DNA of 64,000 nt, from positions 34,005 to 98,004 of the forward strand of contig JAFLBF010000013.1 of NCBI GenBank assembly GCA_017303895.1, in the 5' to 3' direction. This DNA is from Bacteroidota bacterium. Its GTDB lineage: Bacteria > Bacteroidota > Bacteroidia > 2-12-FULL-35-15. This document shows positions 24,818 to 34,637 of this stretch, one piece after another; the first letter of the stretch is position 1; every line of letters begins with the position of its first letter. Below the pieces are notes generated by a model. The model searched no databases. It worked only from the letters and a program-made list of their open reading frames with translations, and was not told where the DNA came from. The translations under genes and the position numbers were made by a program.

Positions 24818-26761
24818 TTAAAACCGGATTCCAATGATACAAACATCATCTATTTGTTCCAGGTTTCCCTGCCAGTTAATGAATGTTGTTTCCAATTCCT
24901 CTCTTTGCTTGTTTAATGAGTCGGAGGAGATCGTTCGGAATAATTCCTCTAATTGTTTGTATTTGAATTTTTTACCATGCTCTCCACCAAATTGATCGGC
25001 ATAACCATCCGTAAAAAGATAGAGCATATCGCCTTTTTGGGCAGAGATCGTATATAATCCGAATGGTTCATTCTTTTCACCTTTTCCGATCGGCATTTTA
25101 TCGGCAGGCAGTTCAATTAGTTCTGTTCCTTTAATCAGGATCGGTTTATTATGAGCTGCAGCATAGCTGATCGAATTATTTTTTCTGTCAAAACAGATCA
25201 AGATGCCATCCATACCATCCTGTGCACCTTCTTGTGAAATGTTCTTGATCAATCGTTTGCGTACATGCTCTAAAATACGGTTGGGTTCCTCCATGTTTTT
25301 TTCGTTGATCGCTTCGTTCAAAAAGCTAATGTTCAACAAACTCATGAAAGCACCCGGAACACCGTGACCGGTACTATCACAAACAGCCAGATAGAATTTA
25401 TCCTCTTTTTGTGTTGCCCAATAAAAGTCGCCACTTACAATGTCTTTTGGTTTAAAGAGAACGAAATGATCGGGTAGATTCGTTTTGAGCAATTCGTCAT
25501 GGGCGAGGAGTGCGTATTGTATCCGTTTCGCATAGTTGATGGAAGCGGAGATCTCTTTTTGTTTTTCTTCGATAATGTTCTTTTGTTTTTGTGTGATCTT
25601 GAAACGATTATACATGAAGAATCCAAAAATGATCAAGAGAATAACCCCACCTGCTAAGGCCCATTTTTGTGTTTTGTCCTGTTCTATTTGAGCATTCTTT
25701 GCAAAGATGAGTGCGTCTTTTACACGTTTTTCTTCTTCGTTTCTTACGCTGTCGGCAGCTGCTTTTTTCTCATACTCATACTCCAATTCTTTTTGTGCGA
25801 TCTCCCGTTGATTATCTTCTTTAAATAAGCTGTCTTTTAAAACAATGAAGCGTTCGTAGTTTTCAAGTGCTTTGCTGTGATTGTTGGTTGCTTTGTAAAT
25901 GTCATATAGTGTAGCAGTGGCTTCCTTTTCAGCCGATATATCTTCGGCAGCAATTGCAAGTTGCTTGGCTTTCGTAGCAAATTCAATGGCCTGATTATAT
26001 TTTTTTTGTTTTAGATAAGTGCGGGCGATGATCGACATGGTGATAGATTCCACTTGTTTGTCGCCACTTTCAACAGCATATTTCAAACTTTGCATTTGGT
26101 ATTCCAAGGCGATTAAATAGTCGCCTGTGCTATAATGCGTATTTCCCAGATTACTCATGGAAGCAGCAACTCCTTGTTTGTCGCCCAACTCTTCGAACAA
26201 TTTTAAACCCTTGGTAGTGTATTCTATGGATTGATCGTAATGTCCAAGGTTATTATGAATAAGTCCGATGTTATTATATGCACTTGCCATTCCTTGCTTG
26301 TTATTCATGAGTTCGAAAATCTTCAAACTTCTTAGCTGGTAGGTCAGTGCTTTTTCAAACTCACCTATGTTGATGTAGATACTTCCAATATTTGCCACCG
26401 AAGCAGATATCCCTTTTGTATCTTTTAATTTTTCCCTGATCTTTAAACTTTGCTGGTAAAAATCGATGGCTTTTGCGTAATTGCCTTTTAATTGATAGGA
26501 TGCACCAATGGTGTTGAGTGCTTTTGCTTCCCATGTTGGAAGTTTTTTCTCTCGGGCCATTTCCAACTCCTGATGTCCAAGCAGGTAGGCAGAGTCGGTA
26601 TTTGTAAACAAGCAACCCCAGGCAATATCATTAAATGCTTCGAAGCGGACGCTGTCTGGATTTTTGGTGTTTCTGAAAATACTCCATAAGGAGTCAACAT
26701 TTTGAGCATGAAGGCTCAGCATGGAAATGAGCAATGAAAACAGGAGTAGCTTTTTTTTCAT
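24818..26761 (-). CDS. TPR-TM-SpoIIE (PP2C) serine phosphatase sensor
   Basis: 647 residues. A signal peptide (to about 20) is followed by six or so TPRs at 45-310 that would lie in the periplasm, a coiled coil at 315-365, one membrane helix at 367-384, the cytoplasmic linker SASINYAKRIQ at 405-415, and a SpoIIE domain from 433. Catalytic motifs are intact: VSGDFYW, CDSTGHGVPGAFMS, QDGMDGIL, TDGYADQFGG and QIDDVCIIG. It is the third gene of an operon whose first two genes have the same layout but no phosphatase domain; the gap to the second gene is 4 bases. It probably sends a periplasmic signal to a phosphoserine partner not seen here. Confidence 0.88.
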   Translation of the reverse strand: MKKKLLLFSLLISMLSLHAQNVDSLWSIFRNTKNPDSVRFEAFNDIAWGCLFTNTDSAYLLGHQELEMAREKKLPTWEAKALNTIGASYQLKGNYAKAIDFYQQSLKIREKLKDTKGISASVANIGSIYINIGEFEKALTYQLRSLKIFELMNNKQGMASAYNNIGLIHNNLGHYDQSIEYTTKGLKLFEELGDKQGVAASMSNLGNTHYSTGDYLIALEYQMQSLKYAVESGDKQVESITMSIIARTYLKQKKYNQAIEFATKAKQLAIAAEDISAEKEATATLYDIYKATNNHSKALENYERFIVLKDSLFKEDNQREIAQKELEYEYEKKAAADSVRNEEEKRVKDALIFAKNAQIEQDKTQKWALAGGVILLIIFGFFMYNRFKITQKQKNIIEEKQKEISASINYAKRIQYALLAHDELLKTNLPDHFVLFKPKDIVSGDFYWATQKEDKFYLAVCDSTGHGVPGAFMSLLNISFLNEAINEKNMEEPNRILEHVRKRLIKNISQEGAQDGMDGILICFDRKNNSISYAAAHNKPILIKGTELIELPADKMPIGKGEKNEPFGLYTISAQKGDMLYLFTDGYADQFGGEHGKKFKYKQLEELFRTISSDSLNKQREELETTFINWQGNLEQIDDVCIIGIRF

Positions 26762-26765
26762 AGGA

Positions 26766-28253
26766 TCATTTTTTATTCAATCGGTTCAATGTTTTTTCGA
26801 TATACACTTCAGTTGGAAGCAAAGAGGTCTGAATTCGTTTGGCATATTCAATACTGTCAATGATCTCGGTGTTTTTTGCTTCGATCACATCCTTTTGCAA
26901 TTCAACTTCTTTCTTTTGCTCGGAGATGATCCGGTTGGCTTTTTGTTTATCCTTATACCCTTTAAAAATAAATCCCGCAAGCGTAAGAGCGAGCACCAGG
27001 CCTAACAAGGAGAAGATGGTGAAACGTTTTTGTGTCTCCGTTTTTTCTTTTTCTTTTTCCAATTCCTGTTTTTGGATCTGAGCTAAAAGGTTCTGACTAA
27101 GTGAGTCGGCATACTTCTTTTTGTCGTATTCATATAAGATCTCTGCTTTGAACTGTTCTTTTTTACTTTCTTCGGTATAGATGGAGTCGCGTGCCTTGAT
27201 GTATTCCTGATAGTGATGATAGGCAAGAGGAATGTTATTCGTTTTCTCATAGGCATTTTTCAGGGCTTCGTGTGCTTGTTGCTGATGCGGTAAACTCTCT
27301 ATTTTTTTCGCCATATCCAGCGATCGTTTGGCATATTCCAGTGAGCGTTTGTAATCTTTTAAATAAAGGTAAGAAGTAGCCAGGTTAAAGAACATATCGG
27401 CCTGATTGGGTTGCATTTGCATCTCTTCAAAGATCTTCTCCGCTTTTTCAAACAGTTCGATGGCTTTTTTATTTTGATCTTTGATTTGATAATAACTTCC
27501 CAGGTTACCATAAGCGATTGCTTCACCGGAAATATCTTCTATTTTTTTGCAGAGTTCTAATGCTTTTTCAAAATGGATCTTGGCGCTGTCGTATTTTTTC
27601 ATTTCATAGAATACACTGCCGATATTCCCATTTAAAAGACTTTGTCCGTATTCGTGTTTAATCAGTAATGCATACTGAAGTGCCGTTTTGTAATGCTTCA
27701 TGGCTTTATCGTACTGTTTTAACTGGAAAAAAGTATTCGCCAGATTGTTATTTGCCAATGCCATGGACATGGTATCATTATCGATCTCCATTTCATGGAG
27801 TGTTTTAAAGCCATATTCAATCCCGGCCGTGTAATTGCCTTGTTCGGTATAGGCTAAATTGAGTGAGGAGTAAACCCGTTTGTAATAGCCTCTTTTCAGC
27901 TTTTTATCAGAAATGATCTTTAGTGCCTTGTGTAGGCCTTCTAATGCTTTGTTAAACTCTCCGCGCTCACGGTAAATGATACCCAGTGTGACATAGGCAT
28001 CTATTTCGTAGCCTGGAATGTTCAGTTTTTTTGCGAGAGCTAAGGAGCGATTGGCATACAGAATTCCAGAATCAGGTTGAACGGACGAATATTCCTTTGC
28101 AAGTACATCATACCAATAGCACCGTGCGCTGTCGGTTGTTTGCTGATATACAACCTGCTTAAGTGAATCGATAACTTGATTCTCTTTTGCATGAACGGCA
28201 TTGGTTGCGCATAACAACACGATGATCAGGAAGATGGAATATCCGTATTTCAT
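26766..28253 (-). CDS. TPR-TM sensor ending at the SpoIIE linker, without phosphatase domain
   Basis: 495 residues. Signal peptide, about seven TPRs (60-360), a coiled coil, one membrane helix at 411-430, then a second coil and the linker DSIEYAKRIQTSLLP at 466-480. The protein stops 15 residues later with a Lys-rich tail (LNRLNKK), exactly where complete relatives continue into the PP2C domain. No phosphatase remnant follows; the next gene, a complete TPR-SpoIIE, starts after 4 bases. It may form mixed oligomers with that phosphatase. I do not see a reason to call it a pseudogene. Confidence 0.75.
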   Translation of the reverse strand: MKYGYSIFLIIVLLCATNAVHAKENQVIDSLKQVVYQQTTDSARCYWYDVLAKEYSSVQPDSGILYANRSLALAKKLNIPGYEIDAYVTLGIIYRERGEFNKALEGLHKALKIISDKKLKRGYYKRVYSSLNLAYTEQGNYTAGIEYGFKTLHEMEIDNDTMSMALANNNLANTFFQLKQYDKAMKHYKTALQYALLIKHEYGQSLLNGNIGSVFYEMKKYDSAKIHFEKALELCKKIEDISGEAIAYGNLGSYYQIKDQNKKAIELFEKAEKIFEEMQMQPNQADMFFNLATSYLYLKDYKRSLEYAKRSLDMAKKIESLPHQQQAHEALKNAYEKTNNIPLAYHHYQEYIKARDSIYTEESKKEQFKAEILYEYDKKKYADSLSQNLLAQIQKQELEKEKEKTETQKRFTIFSLLGLVLALTLAGFIFKGYKDKQKANRIISEQKKEVELQKDVIEAKNTEIIDSIEYAKRIQTSLLPTEVYIEKTLNRLNKK

Positions 28254-28262
28254 TTTTTTAGT

Positions 28263-29753
28263 TTAACTCTTTTTCTTTCTATTATTTAATACCTTTTCAA
28301 TATACTTTTCTGTAGGTAATAACGATTGTTGGATCCTTTTTGAATAATGGATGGAATCAATGATCTCTTTTTGTTTTTGTTCTATAATATCCTTTTGTTT
28401 TTGTATTTCTTCATTCGTAGCAGCAAGCTTTTCATTGGCTCTTTGTTTAATTCTGTTTCTGTTTATGAGTAAAAATGCTGTCACAAAAAGTAATATCAAT
28501 ATAGCAATAATAGAAATTATTATGAATGTTTGTTTCTGAAGTCGGCTTTCTTTTTCTGATAATTCCAATTGATTTATTTGATTATCTCTTTGCAGAAGCT
28601 CTATCTCTCTTTGTTTTTTCTCACTTTTATACTTGGCATCGGCTTCGGCCACTTGTTTATTTATATCAAAGGTAAGTGTAGAATCCTTGAAGTGGATATA
28701 TTTATCTTTATAGGTACATGCTTCTTTAAAGTTGCCTATCAGTTGAAAGTATTCTGCTTTTAATTTGTAATAATCTTCGATCAGGTCAGCATTCTTTATT
28801 TCAACAGCAATAGGGTATATAGAGTCAATGTATGAAATAGCGTTTTTAGGTTTTTTATCGTGAATATAAGCCGATGCAATATTCCGGTAAGAGTTTCCAA
28901 ATGTTTCCGGTTCTAATTTTTTGTCACGGTTGATCGCTAATGCCGATTGGAAGCTTTTAAGTGCTTCCTCCGGTTTATTCTCCTTCATAAAGATCATTCC
29001 AATGTTGTTGATTGAAAATACTGCGCCATAATAGTCTTCGGCTTCTAATTTCATTTGAAGCGATTCATTGTACAAGGCGACCGCTCTTTTACGTTCTCCT
29101 ATTTTATCCAATGAATTGGCCAGATTGTTCAAAGCCCATGAAAGATAAGGGCTATTGTTTTTTTTGTAAAGATCAACAGAGCGTTCATAATATTCAATTG
29201 CTTTTTTATAGTTATTCATGGATTGAAAAACATTCCCAATTCCTAAACAAGCGGAAGCTGCTCCTGTTTCCAGTTTGATCGAGTCGAATATCCTTAGTGC
29301 CTGTAAGTAATTGTCGAGTGCATTTTTAGAATCACTTTGTTTGTCGTAATAAGTTCCTATTCCAATTAATGTGGATGCTAATCCTTTTGCATCTTTCAGC
29401 TTTTTTTTGATCTTTTTCGCTTTCTCTAGAAAGAAGAGGGAGGAGTCTGCATTGTTGAAATCGTATAGATTCCCTAGTATGTGATAGGCATTTCCTAATC
29501 CTTTTTCATACTTTATTTTTTGAGCTCTTTCAATGGCTTCAAAAGCATATTTAAAGCTTTGTGTATAATCTTCATGCATCAGCTGCTGAGCGATCTCATT
29601 CAAGGCATTTACTTTTGAAGTATCGGGAATGTTTTGTTGAAGCGTCTTTTGCAATGAATCCAACTTTGCATTTCCAATGCTACTCATCACCAATGGAGAA
29701 AGCAGGAATGCGAGAAGACAAAACCATAAGAATCTATTTAAACGGATCGACAT
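28263..29753 (-). CDS. TPR-TM sensor ending at the SpoIIE linker, first gene of its operon
   Basis: 496 residues from an ATG at 29753; a longer frame to 29804 adds 17 residues before the signal peptide and is unlikely. Layout: signal peptide, six to seven TPRs, a coil, a membrane helix near 402-422, a second coil and the linker DSIHYSKRIQQSLLP. The end is again Lys-rich (LNNRKKKS) with no PP2C domain. It lies 9 bases before the next sensor, which has the same shape. A weak -7 box TATATTTA precedes it. The repeated TPRs suggest binding of a protein or peptide in the periplasm. Confidence 0.73.
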   Translation of the reverse strand: MSIRLNRFLWFCLLAFLLSPLVMSSIGNAKLDSLQKTLQQNIPDTSKVNALNEIAQQLMHEDYTQSFKYAFEAIERAQKIKYEKGLGNAYHILGNLYDFNNADSSLFFLEKAKKIKKKLKDAKGLASTLIGIGTYYDKQSDSKNALDNYLQALRIFDSIKLETGAASACLGIGNVFQSMNNYKKAIEYYERSVDLYKKNNSPYLSWALNNLANSLDKIGERKRAVALYNESLQMKLEAEDYYGAVFSINNIGMIFMKENKPEEALKSFQSALAINRDKKLEPETFGNSYRNIASAYIHDKKPKNAISYIDSIYPIAVEIKNADLIEDYYKLKAEYFQLIGNFKEACTYKDKYIHFKDSTLTFDINKQVAEADAKYKSEKKQREIELLQRDNQINQLELSEKESRLQKQTFIIISIIAILILLFVTAFLLINRNRIKQRANEKLAATNEEIQKQKDIIEQKQKEIIDSIHYSKRIQQSLLPTEKYIEKVLNNRKKKS

Positions 29754-29893
29754 GTTTGTTGGATGACCAACTAAATATACGAAAAAATTAGAATCGGATG
29801 CCAATGAATATCAATGTCTTTATAGGAAGGGAGTGAGAAATGAAAGTAGGGGAATAAAAATGAATAGGAATAATGGTTGTAGGTAGAAAGTTT

Positions 29894-30601
29894 TTATTTT
29901 TTTATGTTTTTAAGAACCTTTTCAATGTATTTCTCTTTAGGAAGTAAGGACTGTTGGATCCTTTTTGAATATTGGATAGAGTCGATGATCTCTTTTTGTT
30001 TTTGTTCTACTATTTCTTTTTGCTTGATTATCTCCGATTGAAATAAGAGATTTTCTCTTCTAAAAAAGACAAAAAATAAGATAGTAATTAAAAAAAGGAG
30101 AAAAAGGTTAAGGTAGCTGATCGCTTTTTGAATAGTGGCATATTCAGCAGGTATTTTATAAAGACTTGAGCCATCGGAGAGTGTCAATACAAGTACAAAA
30201 AAAGAAACAACTGCCGTAGCAATGTAAAAACGAAGTGCAATATTGCTTTTGAATAGTGATATGGCAATTAAACACATGATGAGTAAGAAGAAGTGCAGAT
30301 TGGAAGACAGTCCATAGATCGCAGTCCCTAATATGAAATAGATCAATCCGTAGGCACTTGCTAAATAGAATGAAAGGTGGTATCTTTTTTTATCATTCAG
30401 ATAAAAGCTTAAGAGAGCAGATAACATCATGAGAACATTTAATATCAGAATCCCGGTTACTCCAAATTTTATGGCAACAGGAATATAGCCTGTCATGATG
30501 ATGATCGTGATAAATGAAATTAAATTACTTATCCGGATCTTTCTATTGAGATGAACCTCATTTGACTTAGCCAATCCGATATTTAAGATCTTTTGTAGCA
30601 T
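29894..30601 (-). CDS. Polytopic membrane sensor ending at the SpoIIE linker
   Basis: 235 residues with six predicted membrane helices between about 25 and 190, then a coil and the linker DSIQYSKRIQQSLLP near 206-220. The protein ends about 15 residues later in LKNIKK. It has no PP2C domain. Its ATG overlaps the stop of the upstream TPR-SpoIIE gene by one base (TAATG), which points to translational coupling and similar amounts of both proteins. The membrane part resembles the six-helix sensor modules seen in other signalling proteins, but I do not recognise a named family. Confidence 0.72.
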   Translation of the reverse strand: MLQKILNIGLAKSNEVHLNRKIRISNLISFITIIIMTGYIPVAIKFGVTGILILNVLMMLSALLSFYLNDKKRYHLSFYLASAYGLIYFILGTAIYGLSSNLHFFLLIMCLIAISLFKSNIALRFYIATAVVSFFVLVLTLSDGSSLYKIPAEYATIQKAISYLNLFLLFLITILFFVFFRRENLLFQSEIIKQKEIVEQKQKEIIDSIQYSKRIQQSLLPKEKYIEKVLKNIKK

Positions 30602-32481
30602 TAAAAACGTATTCCAATGATCAACACATCATCTACCTGTTCCAATTCTCCTTTCCATGCATTGAATTCTGATTCTAGTTCAGATTGCTGTCCGTTAAGG
30701 GAAAGGTTGTGGATGGAGATCAGTTTGTTCTGTAATTGTTTGTACTTGTATTTTTTTCCGTGTTCGCCACCAAACTGGTCAGCAAAGCCATCGGAGAATA
30801 AATAGATCATATCACCTTTCTGAAGATCTATTTTGTGATTCGTGAATGGTTTTTCCTGATCGTATACATTTATTCCTATTGGTGTTTTATCAGCTTTGAT
30901 CTCCATCAATTCTCCTTTTCGGATGAGCCATAACGGATTATAAGCACCTGCATATTCAATTGTTTTTTCTTCTTCATTAATAGCGATCAAAGAGGCATCC
31001 ATACCATCTTTTATGGTGGAATCATCATTGCCTTTTCTTAATTTTTTGATCAGATTTTTTCTGATGCTGTTTAAGATAGCAGCCGGTTGTGTAATTCCAT
31101 GTTCATTTACCGCCTGGTTAAGTAAATTAGAACCAACAATGCTCATGAAGGCTCCGGGTACGCCATGTCCGGTGCAATCAACAGCTGCAACAAACGTTTG
31201 TTTGCCAAAGCGTTCTATCCAATAAAAATCGCCACTTACAATATCTTTTGGTTTGTAAAATACAAAGCAGTTAGGAAGAACTTGATCAATTTGCTCTTGA
31301 GCAGGCATCATCGCTTCCTGAATTCTTTTTGCATAGTGAATGCTATCGGTTATGTCTTTATTCTTTTCTTCAATAATGATGTTTTTCTCTTCGAGTTTGT
31401 TATGTTGCAGGGAGATCTTATTCTTCAGGCTTCTTGTTTTAAGGAACATGTAAATAGATAACACCAGGAGCAGAGCAATTGCAATCACAACGTAGATCAA
31501 CTTTTGTGTTTTGGAACGGGCTGATTGAACTTCTTTTTCCTTTTCACTTACTGCTAATTTCTTCTCCAGAAAAGAGATGCGGTTGATCTTTTCAATATTC
31601 AGGATCTTGTTTTTTATTTCGTTTTGTTGTTTTAAAAAATAGAATGATTCTTTGTATTTCCCTTGTGCTTCATACAATTTAATGAGCTCTTCATAGGCTT
31701 CCACCAATTCATGATCCAGGTTGTTCTTTTCTGAAATGGATTTACTTGCTAAAAGCGCTTTTTCAGCTGATACAAGATCATTGTTCAAAAAATGGGCAGT
31801 TCCGGTCAATTTCAATACCGTAGCTTCCGAATCGATCATTTTATTGCTGATCGCAATTTCATGGGCTAATTGCAGTTCTTTAACGGCTTCTTGATATTTT
31901 TTTTGTGCGATCAACAAGCTGCCTCTGTTTTGATGCAGATAAAATGTGTTTATAGCAGAAGGCTTTAATTGGGCTACTTCGGATAATGCAGCTTCAGCTT
32001 TTTCAAACTCTTTCGTTTCGATATAATCCAATGTTACATTTAACAAGGATGCTGTGATCCCTGCAGTATCATTTACACTGCGATACATCACAATGGCTTC
32101 TTCCAGCATAGCCATTGATTCTGTTGAATTTCCAATACGGTCGAGTAGGATGGACCGTAATTTCAGAACATAGGCCAAGCCTTTTTTATCGTCCGCTTCT
32201 CGATAATAGCTTTGAGCACGAAGTAATTTTTGATTGGCTTCCTCCAATTCGGATTTTAATAAAAAGTAACGTCCGATGTAGGCATTTGCCAATGCAAGTG
32301 AGTTTCTGTCATTTATTTGTGTGGCAATTCTTTCGGCTTCAACACTCAGTTGATACGATGAATCAGGGTTGGAGGCATATACATCTTGTGCCGTATTTAA
32401 TAGCCTTTCGCATTCAGCATTTGTTTGTGCAAACACTGAATGTGAAAAGATGAATAAGAAAAAAATGAATAGCCTTCTCAA
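30601..32481 (-). CDS. TPR-TM-SpoIIE (PP2C) serine phosphatase sensor
   Basis: 626 residues. Signal peptide to about 18, TPRs at 30-310, coiled coil, one membrane helix (about 325-345), linker DSIHYAKRIQEAMMP and a SpoIIE domain to the end. Motifs VSGDFYW, VDCTGHGVPGAFMS, KDGMDASL, SDGFADQFGG and QVDDVLIIG are intact. It starts 3 bases after the paaZ stop and overlaps the next gene by one base. The pairing with a phosphatase-less membrane sensor repeats the arrangement of the 24.8-29.8 kb operon. Its partner protein is not in the window. Confidence 0.88.
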   Translation of the reverse strand: MRRLFIFFLFIFSHSVFAQTNAECERLLNTAQDVYASNPDSSYQLSVEAERIATQINDRNSLALANAYIGRYFLLKSELEEANQKLLRAQSYYREADDKKGLAYVLKLRSILLDRIGNSTESMAMLEEAIVMYRSVNDTAGITASLLNVTLDYIETKEFEKAEAALSEVAQLKPSAINTFYLHQNRGSLLIAQKKYQEAVKELQLAHEIAISNKMIDSEATVLKLTGTAHFLNNDLVSAEKALLASKSISEKNNLDHELVEAYEELIKLYEAQGKYKESFYFLKQQNEIKNKILNIEKINRISFLEKKLAVSEKEKEVQSARSKTQKLIYVVIAIALLLVLSIYMFLKTRSLKNKISLQHNKLEEKNIIIEEKNKDITDSIHYAKRIQEAMMPAQEQIDQVLPNCFVFYKPKDIVSGDFYWIERFGKQTFVAAVDCTGHGVPGAFMSIVGSNLLNQAVNEHGITQPAAILNSIRKNLIKKLRKGNDDSTIKDGMDASLIAINEEEKTIEYAGAYNPLWLIRKGELMEIKADKTPIGINVYDQEKPFTNHKIDLQKGDMIYLFSDGFADQFGGEHGKKYKYKQLQNKLISIHNLSLNGQQSELESEFNAWKGELEQVDDVLIIGIRF

Positions 32482-32484
32482 AGC

Positions 32485-34530
32485 TTAATCTTGATTGCGT
32501 TTTTTTACCATCGTTAGGATAGTTGCAATAGCAACTGTTTCTCCGGTTTCATCATATACATCCACTAACCATTTTACAATTCCTTTGGCAATGTCTTCCG
32601 GTGTTTTTTTCTCCTGATCGATCTTTTCTTTACATGTAAAGCGAACACCAATGGTACTACCAGGGTACACCGGTTTCACAAAACGACATTCATCCAAACC
32701 ATAGTTCAATAATACAGGACCTTTTTTAGCATCTACGAATAATCCCGCAGCTTTACTTAAGATAAAGTATCCATGCGCTACTCTTCCGGTGAAGATCGTT
32801 CCATCTAATGATGTTGCATCCATGTGTGCATAAAAGTTGTCGCCACTTACATTGGCGAAGTTGACAATATCCGCTTCGTGTACCGTATGTTTTGCGGTGA
32901 TCAATGTTTCACCGATCTCTAGCTCTTCGAAATAGCGTTTGAATGGATGAATATCTTTTTCAATATATTTTCCGCCATATTGATATTGACCCATTATTTT
33001 GGTCAATGTAGTAGGGGAGCCTTGAATTGCTGTGCGTTGTAAGTAATGGAATACACCACGTTTTCCACCCATCTCTTCACCGCCACCTGCCCGTCCCGGA
33101 CCACCATGTGTTAACAATGGCATTGGTGAACCATGCCCCGTGCTTTCTTTTGCACAATCAGCATTCAATACTAAGATACGGCCATGCATACAAGCAGCAC
33201 CGATCACAAATTCTCTGGCAATATTGTCGTCAGCTGTTACAATTGAACATACCAATGATCCTTTACCAAGCTTTGCTAGTTCAATAGCATCACCAATGGT
33301 TTTGTAGGGCATGATGGTACTTACAGGCCCGAATGCTTCAATGTTATGACAATCCTGATTTTTGAATGGATCTTTGTTTAAGAAAAGGATAGGCGACATG
33401 AAGGCACCTTTGCTTTTATCAGCACCAGTTACTTCGAATTTTTCCAGATCACCAAATACAATTTCTTGTGTTTTGGCAAGCTGCATTACTTTTTCTGCCA
33501 CTTCTTTTAATTGTGATTTTCCGGCTAAAGCTCCCATACGCACACCTTCAACATTTGGGTCACCAATGGTAGTCGTTGCTAATCGTTTGCCCAATGCAAT
33601 TTGTACGTCCTCTACTAAATTCTCCGGAACAATGATCCTTCTTACAGCAGTACATTTTTGTCCTGCTTTTGTGGTCATTTCACGTTGTACCTCTTTGATG
33701 AAAATATCAAATTCGGCAGTGCCCGGTGTCGCATCTGCACCTAACACACAGCAGTTCAATGAATCGGCTTCCATGTTAAAGGGAACAGCTTCCTGTATCA
33801 ATCGCGGGTGTGATTTTAGCATCATACCTGTGCTTGCAGAGCCTGTGAATGTCACCACATCTTGTGAAATTACATGATCTAATATTCCGTTTGCACTTCC
33901 GCAGATCAATTGCAATGCACCTTCCGGAACGATGCCCGATGCTACGATCTCTTTTACAACAGCTTCGGTAAGGAAAGATGTAACAGTTGCCGGTTTTACA
34001 ATAGCAGGAACACCTGCTAAAAAGTTGACCGCAATTTTTTCAAGCATTCCCCATACCGGGAAGTTGAATGCATTGATATGAATAGCAACACCTTCTTTGG
34101 GTACGCAAATATGATGACCAATGAAAGTTCCGCCTTTACTTAATTTAGCAGCATCACCATCATAGCAGAATGTTTCATCCGGGAATTGTCTGCGTAAACT
34201 CGCATAGGTAAATAAGTTCCCGATGCCTCCTTCAATGTCCACCCAGCTGTCGGAGCGGGTAGCACCTGTAGCCCAGCTTACTTTGTAAAATGCTTCCTTT
34301 TTCGATTGAAGATGCAAGGCCAATGCTTTTAACATTCTTCCTCTTTCCTGGAAAGTCATTTTGCGTAAAGCAGGTCCGCCCACTTTACGGGCATAGTTCA
34401 TCATTTCAGCAAAATCTAATCCTTTGCTACTAGCGGTTGCAATAGCATCACCGGTAATTGCATTAAAAAGTGTTTGTCCTTCATCTGAACCAGCGGTCCA
34501 TTTTCCCTGAGCGTAGTTTTGTAATTTCAT
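32485..34530 (-). CDS. paaZ: Bifunctional PaaZ: aldehyde dehydrogenase plus MaoC hydratase
   Basis: 681 residues. The N-terminal 515 residues are an aldehyde dehydrogenase with the nucleophile in KAGQKCTAVRR, and the C-terminal 150 are a MaoC hotdog hydratase (HEADIVNFANVSGDNFYAH and FTGRVAHGYFILS). This fusion is PaaZ, which opens the oxepin-CoA ring and oxidises the resulting semialdehyde in aerobic phenylacetate degradation. No other paa gene is in the window. It is followed 3 bases later by a TPR-SpoIIE gene, so the two are probably cotranscribed, which is odd for a catabolic enzyme. A one-mismatch -7 box lies 39 bases upstream. Confidence 0.92.
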   Translation of the reverse strand: MKLQNYAQGKWTAGSDEGQTLFNAITGDAIATASSKGLDFAEMMNYARKVGGPALRKMTFQERGRMLKALALHLQSKKEAFYKVSWATGATRSDSWVDIEGGIGNLFTYASLRRQFPDETFCYDGDAAKLSKGGTFIGHHICVPKEGVAIHINAFNFPVWGMLEKIAVNFLAGVPAIVKPATVTSFLTEAVVKEIVASGIVPEGALQLICGSANGILDHVISQDVVTFTGSASTGMMLKSHPRLIQEAVPFNMEADSLNCCVLGADATPGTAEFDIFIKEVQREMTTKAGQKCTAVRRIIVPENLVEDVQIALGKRLATTTIGDPNVEGVRMGALAGKSQLKEVAEKVMQLAKTQEIVFGDLEKFEVTGADKSKGAFMSPILFLNKDPFKNQDCHNIEAFGPVSTIMPYKTIGDAIELAKLGKGSLVCSIVTADDNIAREFVIGAACMHGRILVLNADCAKESTGHGSPMPLLTHGGPGRAGGGEEMGGKRGVFHYLQRTAIQGSPTTLTKIMGQYQYGGKYIEKDIHPFKRYFEELEIGETLITAKHTVHEADIVNFANVSGDNFYAHMDATSLDGTIFTGRVAHGYFILSKAAGLFVDAKKGPVLLNYGLDECRFVKPVYPGSTIGVRFTCKEKIDQEKKTPEDIAKGIVKWLVDVYDETGETVAIATILTMVKKRNQD

Positions 34531-34568
34531 AAATATAATGTGTTAATAAAACGATCTTTTTAGAACGC

Positions 34569-34576
34569 TAAATGTA
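34569..34576 (-). promoter_or_regulatory. Candidate -7 box for paaZ
   Basis: The minus strand reads TACATTTA, one mismatch from TAnnTTTG. It lies just downstream of the aroE terminator and 38 bases before the paaZ ATG. Confidence 0.4.
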
Positions 34577-34577
34577 C

Positions 34578-34614
34578 TAAAAAAAGGTCAGTTTATTTCT
34601 ATAAAATGACCTTG
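34578..34614 (-). terminator. Terminator of the aroE operon
   Basis: On the minus strand AAGGTCA pairs with TGACCTT, extended by TTTAT/ATAAA with small bulges, and ends in a run of T. Confidence 0.78.
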
Positions 34615-34637
34615 GTTTTGCATAAAAAAGCAGATGG

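Noticed and set aside
26766..30601. The three linker-ending sensors as frameshifted or decayed SpoIIE genes
   Set aside because: No phosphatase-domain sequence remains downstream. Two of the three are followed by an intact gene within 9 bases. All three end at the same point with similar Lys-rich tails.
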